Shown: positions 59,536 to 64,000 of the stretch, piece after piece | Layout of the letters: each line of letters begins with the position of its first letter | Numbering within the stretch: the first letter of the stretch is position 1 | Assembly: GCA_046538075.1 (NCBI GenBank) | Contig: JBKHJN010000008.1 | Location: 22,201-86,200 of the forward strand | From: Desulfobacca_B sp046538075 | Lineage (GTDB): Bacteria; Desulfobacterota; Desulfobaccia; Desulfobaccales; Desulfobaccaceae | DNA: 64,000 bases | Direction: 5' to 3' | Made by a program: the position numbers and the translations under genes | Notes under the pieces: model-generated | Told to the model about the DNA's origin: nothing | What the model saw: the letters and a program-made list of their open reading frames with translations, nothing else | The model's database searches: none

Positions 59536-61023
59536 GTGGAATCATTGACTTCCTTAAAACCGCTGCTCGCCGTTTTGGTGTCCCTCGGGGTAGTCCCGAT
59601 CCTGATTTCCAGCCCTAGCGCCAACGTCCGGGAGGCCTGGACCTTTGGGGCCGCCGGCCTGAAGTTTGTCCTCGTCCTTTCCATGCTGCCCGCGGTTCTG
59701 GAGGGCCGGGAACTGGTCTGCACCCTGGCGGAAGTCCTGCCCGGGGTGGCCCTCCGCCTGCGGGTGGACGCCCTGGGGATGCTCTTCGCCCTGGTGGCCT
59801 CCTCGCTGTGGATCATCACCTCGGCCTATTCCATCGGCTATATGCGGGGGTTGAAGGAGCACAGCCAGACCCGTTATTATTGCTTTTTCGCCCTGGCCCT
59901 GTCAGCCACCATCGGCGCGGCCTTTGCCGCCAATCTCTTCACCCTCTATCTGTTTTACGAGATGCTGTCCTTCGCTACCTACCCCCTGGTCACCCACCAC
60001 CAGGATGCGGAGGCGAGGCGCTCGGGCCGCAAGTATCTCCTCTATATCGTGGGCGGCTCCATCGGGCTGGTCCTGCCGGCCATGGTCCTAGCCTACCATC
60101 TGTCCGGAACCCTGGAATTCTCGGGGCAGGGGTTTCTGCCGCTCTCGGGCTCGCCGGTCCTGCTGGGGGTCCTGTTGTTCATGTTTGTCTTCGGCTTTGC
60201 CAAGGCCGCGATCATGCCTCTGCACGCCTGGCTGCCCGCGGCCATGGTGGCGCCGACCCCGGTGAGCGCCCTGCTCCATGCCGTGGCCGTGGTCAAGGTA
60301 GGGGTCTTTTCCATTCTCCGGATCCTCACCGGGGTGTTCGGCCTCGACCTGTTGGCCTCCTTGCATCTGGGCACGGCGGTGGCCTATGTGGCGGCTTTGA
60401 CGATCATCGTGGCCTCTCTGATCGCCCTAAGCCAGAATGAACTGAAACGTCTCCTGGCCTTCTCTACCATCGGCCAGTTGTCCTACATCGTACTGGGGGC
60501 GGCCCTGCTTTCCCCCAAAGGCCTCATGGGCGGTATGGTTCATATCGCCATGCACGCCTTCGGCAAGATCACGCTGTTTTTTTGCGCCGGCGCCATCTTC
60601 GTGGCCACCGGCAAGAAGTATCTCAGTGAAATGGCCGGTATCGGCAAACAGATGCCGGTCACCATGACCGCCTTTTTCATCGGCAGCCTGTCCATTATCG
60701 GCATCCCCCCCGGTAGCGGTTTTCTCAGTAAATGGTACCTGGTTCTGGGGGCGCTGCAGGCCGACCAGTTCCCCCTGCTGCTGGTCATTCTGGTCAGTTC
60801 CCTGCTGAACGCCGCCTATTTCATACCCATCGTCTACCGGGCCTTCTTTGTCAGTTCCCGGGACATCGCCGTCCCGGACACTGTCTCGGAAGCGCCGATT
60901 TTCTGCGTGGCACCCCTGGTGGTGACCGCCCTGATTTCTCTGGTGTTGTTTGTTTATCCCCAACCCTTTTTAAGTCTGACGGAATTGGTCGTCCAGACCC
61001 TGCTCCGAGGAACCGGAAAATGA
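59536..61023 (+). CDS. Second proton-conducting subunit (NuoM/MrpD-like)
   Basis: A 495-residue paralogue of mrpD. LYLFYEMLSFATYPLVTHH has the helix-5 Glu, IMPLHAWLPAAMVAPTPVSA and VAVVKVGVFSILRI the broken helix and Lys, and LLAFSTIGQLSYIVLGAALL the later site. It has no NuoL-type lateral helix. GTG start with CAGGCGGA upstream, 15 bases after mrpD. Sequence is clearly of the antiporter superfamily; whether it moves H+ or Na+ is not known. Confidence 0.9.
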   Translation: MESLTSLKPLLAVLVSLGVVPILISSPSANVREAWTFGAAGLKFVLVLSMLPAVLEGRELVCTLAEVLPGVALRLRVDALGMLFALVASSLWIITSAYSIGYMRGLKEHSQTRYYCFFALALSATIGAAFAANLFTLYLFYEMLSFATYPLVTHHQDAEARRSGRKYLLYIVGGSIGLVLPAMVLAYHLSGTLEFSGQGFLPLSGSPVLLGVLLFMFVFGFAKAAIMPLHAWLPAAMVAPTPVSALLHAVAVVKVGVFSILRILTGVFGLDLLASLHLGTAVAYVAALTIIVASLIALSQNELKRLLAFSTIGQLSYIVLGAALLSPKGLMGGMVHIAMHAFGKITLFFCAGAIFVATGKKYLSEMAGIGKQMPVTMTAFFIGSLSIIGIPPGSGFLSKWYLVLGALQADQFPLLLVILVSSLLNAAYFIPIVYRAFFVSSRDIAVPDTVSEAPIFCVAPLVVTALISLVLFVYPQPFLSLTELVVQTLLRGTGK

Positions 61024-61148
61024 CCCGAGAACCTTCCGAAAAAATGGAACTGCGGCACGATCCCGTTCCGGGATACCGGCCCGTTTTTTTCATCATCTTG
61101 GCCGCCGGGGTGATCTACCTGGCCTTGATTTTTTATTACACCTTATAA
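61020..61148 (+). CDS. 42-residue single-helix membrane protein of the antiporter operon
   Basis: A short gene whose ATG overlaps the preceding stop (ATGA). The peptide has a charged N-terminus (MTREPSEKMELRHDPVPGYR) and one membrane helix (PVFFIILAAGVIYLALIFYY). Coupled translation and the clean topology support it as a small accessory subunit. A longer ORF in the same frame runs inside the preceding gene and is not credible. Confidence 0.7.
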   Translation: MTREPSEKMELRHDPVPGYRPVFFIILAAGVIYLALIFYYTL

Positions 61149-61158
61149 GGACCCGGCC

Positions 61159-61422
61159 ATGTCCGAGACGACGGCAAAAGAAAAACAGTATCTGTTCGAT
61201 AAACCGGCTAACGTCAAGCGGTTGTTCATGATCTATTATTCTTCCCTGGTGCTGCTGCTGGTCCTCGACCTGGTTCTCCCCAGGCACGCCATTTTCCCCT
61301 GGGAGAACTGGCCTCAGTTTTACGCCGCCTTTGGGTTCGTGAGCTTCGTGGCGCTGGTGCTGGCCGCCAAGTATGTCCTACGGCCTTTGGTAATGCGGAA
61401 AGAGGATTACTACGATGAGTAA
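61159..61422 (+). CDS. Two-helix small membrane protein of the antiporter operon
   Basis: An 87-residue protein with two helices: FMIYYSSLVLLLVLDLVLP and FYAAFGFVSFVALVLAAKYV, and charged ends (MSETTAKEKQYLFDKPANVK, MRKEDYYDE). AAGGACCCGGCC before the ATG. It overlaps the next gene by 8 bases. I do not know a named family; the setting implies an accessory subunit. Confidence 0.75.
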   Translation: MSETTAKEKQYLFDKPANVKRLFMIYYSSLVLLLVLDLVLPRHAIFPWENWPQFYAAFGFVSFVALVLAAKYVLRPLVMRKEDYYDE

Positions 61423-63196
61423 CGGCCTGCCGCCAGCCCTGGTTTTCATCGGGGGCGCGCTGGTGCTGCCCTTTCTCAAGGGGAGGATCCAGGCCGGCTT
61501 CCTGCTCCTTTTACCGGTCATCGGGTTGCTAAATTTGCTTCAATTTTCTACCGGAACCCATGGGGTGGTCCCCTTCTGGGATTACCAACTTATCCTGGTC
61601 CGGGTGGACCGGCTCAGCCTCCTATTTGGGTATATCTTTCACCTGATCACCTTCCTGGGGGCCATCTATGCCCTGCACGTCAAAGACGACTTGGAACAAA
61701 TGGCCGGCTTGGTCTACGCCGGCAGCGCCCTGGGAGTGGTGTTTGCCGGGGATCTCCTGACCCTGTTCGTGTTCTGGGAATTGCTGACCGTCAGTTCGGT
61801 CTTCCTCATCTGGAACCGGCGCACCCGGGAGGCCCAGGCCGCCGGCTTCCGTTACCTGCTGGTCCATGTGGTCGGTGGCCTCTGCCTGCTGGCCGGCGTG
61901 GCCCTGCAGATCCACCAGACCGGGTCTCTGATCTTCGGGTACATTGGCTTAAACGGCCTAGCTACCTACCTGATCTTTGTCGGGGTGGGGGTCAACTGCG
62001 CCTGGCCGCTGCTGCACCCCTGGTTAACCGATGCCTATCCGGAGGCCACCGTCACCGGGGTTATCTGGTTGAGCGCCTTCACCACCAAAACAGCCGTTTA
62101 TGTCCTGGCCCGGGCCTTTCCCGGGACCGAGGCCCTGATCTGGATCGGGGCCCTAATGACCGGATTCCCCATCTTTTACGCGGTCATCGAAAACGACCTG
62201 CGCCGGGTTCTTTCCTACAGCCTCATCAACCAGGTGGGGTTCATGGTCTGCGGCATCGGCATCGGCACCCCCCTGGCAGTCAACGGGGCGGTCTGCCACG
62301 GCTTCAATGACATCCTCTTCAAGGCCCTGTTGTTCATGTCCATGGGCGCGGTCCTCTACCGTACCGGCAAGGTCAGGGCCACCGATCTCGGGGGACTCTA
62401 CAAGACCATGCCCCTGACCTGTATCTGCTGCATCGTGGGAGCGGCCTCCATCTCAGGCCTCCCCCTCTTCAGCGGCTTTGTCAGCAAATCCATGGTCATG
62501 GAAGCCGCTGCCCTGGGCGACCTGCGCCTCATTTGGTTTATCCTCCTGTTCGCCTCCGCCGGTGTGTTAGAACATGCGGGGATCAAGATCCCCTTCTTCG
62601 CCTTTTTTTCCCACGACTCCGGGTTGCGTCCCAAGGAAGCCCCCTGGAACATGTCCCTGGCCATGGTCCTGACGGCCGGCCTCTGCATCTTCATCGGGTC
62701 CTTCCCCGGCCCGCTCTACAGCCTCCTGCCTTATCCCGTGGCCTATGAACCTTATACGGCCGGCCACGTGCTCGGGCATTCACAGCTTCTGTTATTCGCG
62801 GCATTGGCCTTCCCCCTGCTTTTGCTCTCAGGCATCTATCCGGCGGAGGTTAGGAGCCTCAACCTGGACGCCGACTGGTTCTACCGCCGGGGGGGGCGCC
62901 TCTTTTACCGGATCATGGACCGGGCCTTGAACGGCTTGAACGACCGGGCCGAGCAGGTCTTCAGCCTGGGACTGGCCGGATGGCTGGGCCGCCGGTCGCG
63001 CGACCTTCCCTTCCGCCTGGCCCTGCTCCTCCTCTACCCCCTCTGGCTGGCCCAGGGGCTCCGGGGAGAGGAGCTGCGGAGAAAACGCCTGGCCCTGCAA
63101 CAGGCCCTGGCCGACGGCGCCTCCCCGGTGGGGATCGGCGCCGCGGTCGCCACCGCCTTTCTGCTAGTGTTTTTCATCTTATCCGGTCTGGTCTGA
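61415..63196 (+). CDS. Third proton-conducting subunit (antiporter D-like, long form)
   Basis: A 593-residue protein of the NuoM/NuoL/MrpA superfamily. LFVFWELLTVSSVFLIWNRR has the helix-5 Glu; LHPWLTDAYPEATVTGVIWL and FTTKTAVYVLARA the broken helix and Lys; LINQVGFMVCGIGIGTPLAV follows. After about 480 comes an extra C-terminal part with a membrane-surface helix region and a final membrane helix (AAVATAFLLVFFILSGLV). The start lies 8 bases inside the previous gene. Confidence 0.9.
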   Translation: MSNGLPPALVFIGGALVLPFLKGRIQAGFLLLLPVIGLLNLLQFSTGTHGVVPFWDYQLILVRVDRLSLLFGYIFHLITFLGAIYALHVKDDLEQMAGLVYAGSALGVVFAGDLLTLFVFWELLTVSSVFLIWNRRTREAQAAGFRYLLVHVVGGLCLLAGVALQIHQTGSLIFGYIGLNGLATYLIFVGVGVNCAWPLLHPWLTDAYPEATVTGVIWLSAFTTKTAVYVLARAFPGTEALIWIGALMTGFPIFYAVIENDLRRVLSYSLINQVGFMVCGIGIGTPLAVNGAVCHGFNDILFKALLFMSMGAVLYRTGKVRATDLGGLYKTMPLTCICCIVGAASISGLPLFSGFVSKSMVMEAAALGDLRLIWFILLFASAGVLEHAGIKIPFFAFFSHDSGLRPKEAPWNMSLAMVLTAGLCIFIGSFPGPLYSLLPYPVAYEPYTAGHVLGHSQLLLFAALAFPLLLLSGIYPAEVRSLNLDADWFYRRGGRLFYRIMDRALNGLNDRAEQVFSLGLAGWLGRRSRDLPFRLALLLLYPLWLAQGLRGEELRRKRLALQQALADGASPVGIGAAVATAFLLVFFILSGLV

Positions 63197-63209
63197 CAAG
63201 GAGCGCGGT

Positions 63210-63692
63210 ATGGTCACCATCCACGACTTGAAAAAAATCCTGATCCTGCGGGACTTCACCAATACCATGCTGGAGGAACTACAGCCCCTGGTCCAGTCGC
63301 GGGAATGCAATGAACGGGAAATCATCTTTAACGTAAACGATCCGGCGGAATTCTTTTATATGCTCAAAACCGGGAAAGTCCTCCTGGAAGTGGAGATTTC
63401 ACCCAGGGTGATGATGTCGCTGGGCTCGATAAAATACGGCAACTCCTTCGGCTGGTCGTCCCTCTCCTCCACCGACCGGACCCACAAGTCCAACGCCCTG
63501 TGCACCGAACCGTCCGAGATCTATTCTGTCCCTGGTGCGGAATTCATGCAGATTCTCGACCGCCACCCGGAGGGGTACAAGGTCATGAAAAACATCTTCT
63601 CCATCTTTAAACGACGCCTGGAGCGGCGAACGGTCCAGCTCATCAACGTCATCCGCAACTACCCGGAAATGAAGGAACTGGTCCAGGAATGA
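63210..63692 (+). CDS. Cyclic-nucleotide-binding domain protein
   Basis: A 160-residue protein with one cNMP-binding beta-barrel: NEREIIFNVNDPAEFFYMLK, GKVLLEVEIS, then YGNSFGWSSLSSTDRTHKSN in the phosphate-cassette position and a C-terminal helix (FKRRLERRTVQLINVI). There is no HTH. The cassette has Ser where cAMP binders have Gly-E ... R-A, so the ligand is uncertain. CAAGGAGCGCGGT precedes the ATG, 13 bases after the antiporter gene. It probably regulates the complex as a sensory subunit. Confidence 0.85.
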   Translation: MVTIHDLKKILILRDFTNTMLEELQPLVQSRECNEREIIFNVNDPAEFFYMLKTGKVLLEVEISPRVMMSLGSIKYGNSFGWSSLSSTDRTHKSNALCTEPSEIYSVPGAEFMQILDRHPEGYKVMKNIFSIFKRRLERRTVQLINVIRNYPEMKELVQE

Positions 63693-63946
63693 TCGAGCAG
63701 ATCACCTGTGGTGAGGTGATAAGAATAGCCTAATACTAAAATGCCATCAAATAGATATTGTTGCAGGGGCTTGATTTATCCATCCCTTTAGGGCGCAATG
63801 AATATCCCCCCTGCGGTCTAAGGAAAATAGTTTTTAATGATTATATCCTTAATCAAAAATAGATATTTTGGACGGCAATTTTGAACATTGACATTTTTAA
63901 AAACTTCAGAGATAACCTACAGGAAATCCGCACAGATTATGGTTTT

Positions 63947-64000
63947 GGGCCGTTAGCTCAATTGGTAGAGCAACTGACTCTTAATCAGTAGGTTCGGGGT
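63947..64000 (+). tRNA. tRNA-Lys(CTT), 5' part
   Basis: The window ends inside this tRNA. The acceptor strand GGGCCGT, D-arm AGCTCAATTGGTAGAGC, anticodon stem ACTGA/TCAGT with loop CTCTTAA (anticodon CTT), variable region and the start of the T-arm (GGTTC...) are visible. The 3' part is cut off. It is preceded by an AT-rich gap of about 250 bases with a short ATCACC/GGTGAT hairpin (63701-63720). Confidence 0.9.

Noticed and set aside
63701..63720. ATCACC/GGTGAT hairpin after the antiporter operon as a terminator
   Set aside because: Stem of 6 bp only and no T run follows; it could be chance.

Overview
The window reads as chromosomal DNA of a Gram-negative, probably anaerobic bacterium. The gene content best fits a deltaproteobacterium (Desulfobacterota, something like Desulfobacca or Syntrophobacter). 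Pointers are a sigma-32 (RpoH), outer-membrane lipoprotein genes including a LolB-like DUF4292 protein, a TupABC tungstate importer, a LutA-type Fe-S protein, cobyric acid synthase, an Mrp/Mbh-type cation antiporter locus and the order nnr-CBS-tsaE. The lineage call is an inference from gene content, not from a marker tree. Genes are dense on both strands. No CRISPR array, prophage or intact insertion sequence was seen. The only RNA gene is a tRNA-Lys(CTT) cut off by the right edge.

Layout. 1-3.4 kb: 3' end of rsmG, a Dpp/Opp-type permease pair, and two small secreted proteins. 3.6-8.1 kb (minus): nnr, CBS protein, tsaE, dihydroorotate-dehydrogenase-like protein with a zinc-ribbon tail, membrane TPR protein. 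8.5-14.5 kb (plus): hisH-hisF, rpoH, a TPR lipoprotein, a LolB-like lipoprotein, a Mut7-C protein and a small membrane protein. 14.7-19.3 kb: two more secreted TPR proteins, mogA and MOSC genes, and a divergent EF-G. 19.6-25.1 kb: envelope/exopolysaccharide locus (ExeA-like ATPase with LysM, FGE-sulfatase-fold protein, polyprenyl glycosylphosphotransferase), a 36-residue ORF and a MerR-type regulator. 25.4-33 kb: LutA-like protein, gpmA, a thioredoxin-fold protein, cobQ, pyrF and tupABC. 32.9-37 kb (minus): a complete CUT1-type sugar ABC importer. 37-44 kb: small conserved proteins, phosphoesterase, Nudix, EF-G, ndk, thiL, purA. 44-48 kb: CHASE2 adenylate cyclase, cvpA, mazG.

48-54.8 kb (minus) is the most unusual part. 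A GTP cyclohydrolase II-like domain fused to a RibD-type reductase, a HAD phosphatase, a methyltransferase, a GT4 glycosyltransferase, a PTPS/QueD-like protein carrying an E-x3-H-x-H motif instead of C-x3-H-G-H, and an MDR dehydrogenase all point the same way. They lie downstream of an Xre-type regulator and a pair of strong palindromes. This looks like an undescribed pathway to a modified, possibly glycosylated and methylated, GTP-derived pterin or pyrimidine.

55.3-63.7 kb (plus) is one long operon in the order mrpE, F, G, MbhD-like, MbhE-MnhB fusion, mrpC, mrpD. It matches the antiporter half of archaeal membrane-bound hydrogenases, but is followed by two further proton-conducting subunits, two small membrane proteins and a cyclic-nucleotide-binding protein where a hydrogenase module would be expected. 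The adenylate cyclase at 44 kb could supply its ligand. Three paralogous secreted TPR proteins with a shared C-x5-C tail, and G-rich palindromic repeats in three gene-free stretches, are further features with no ready explanation.
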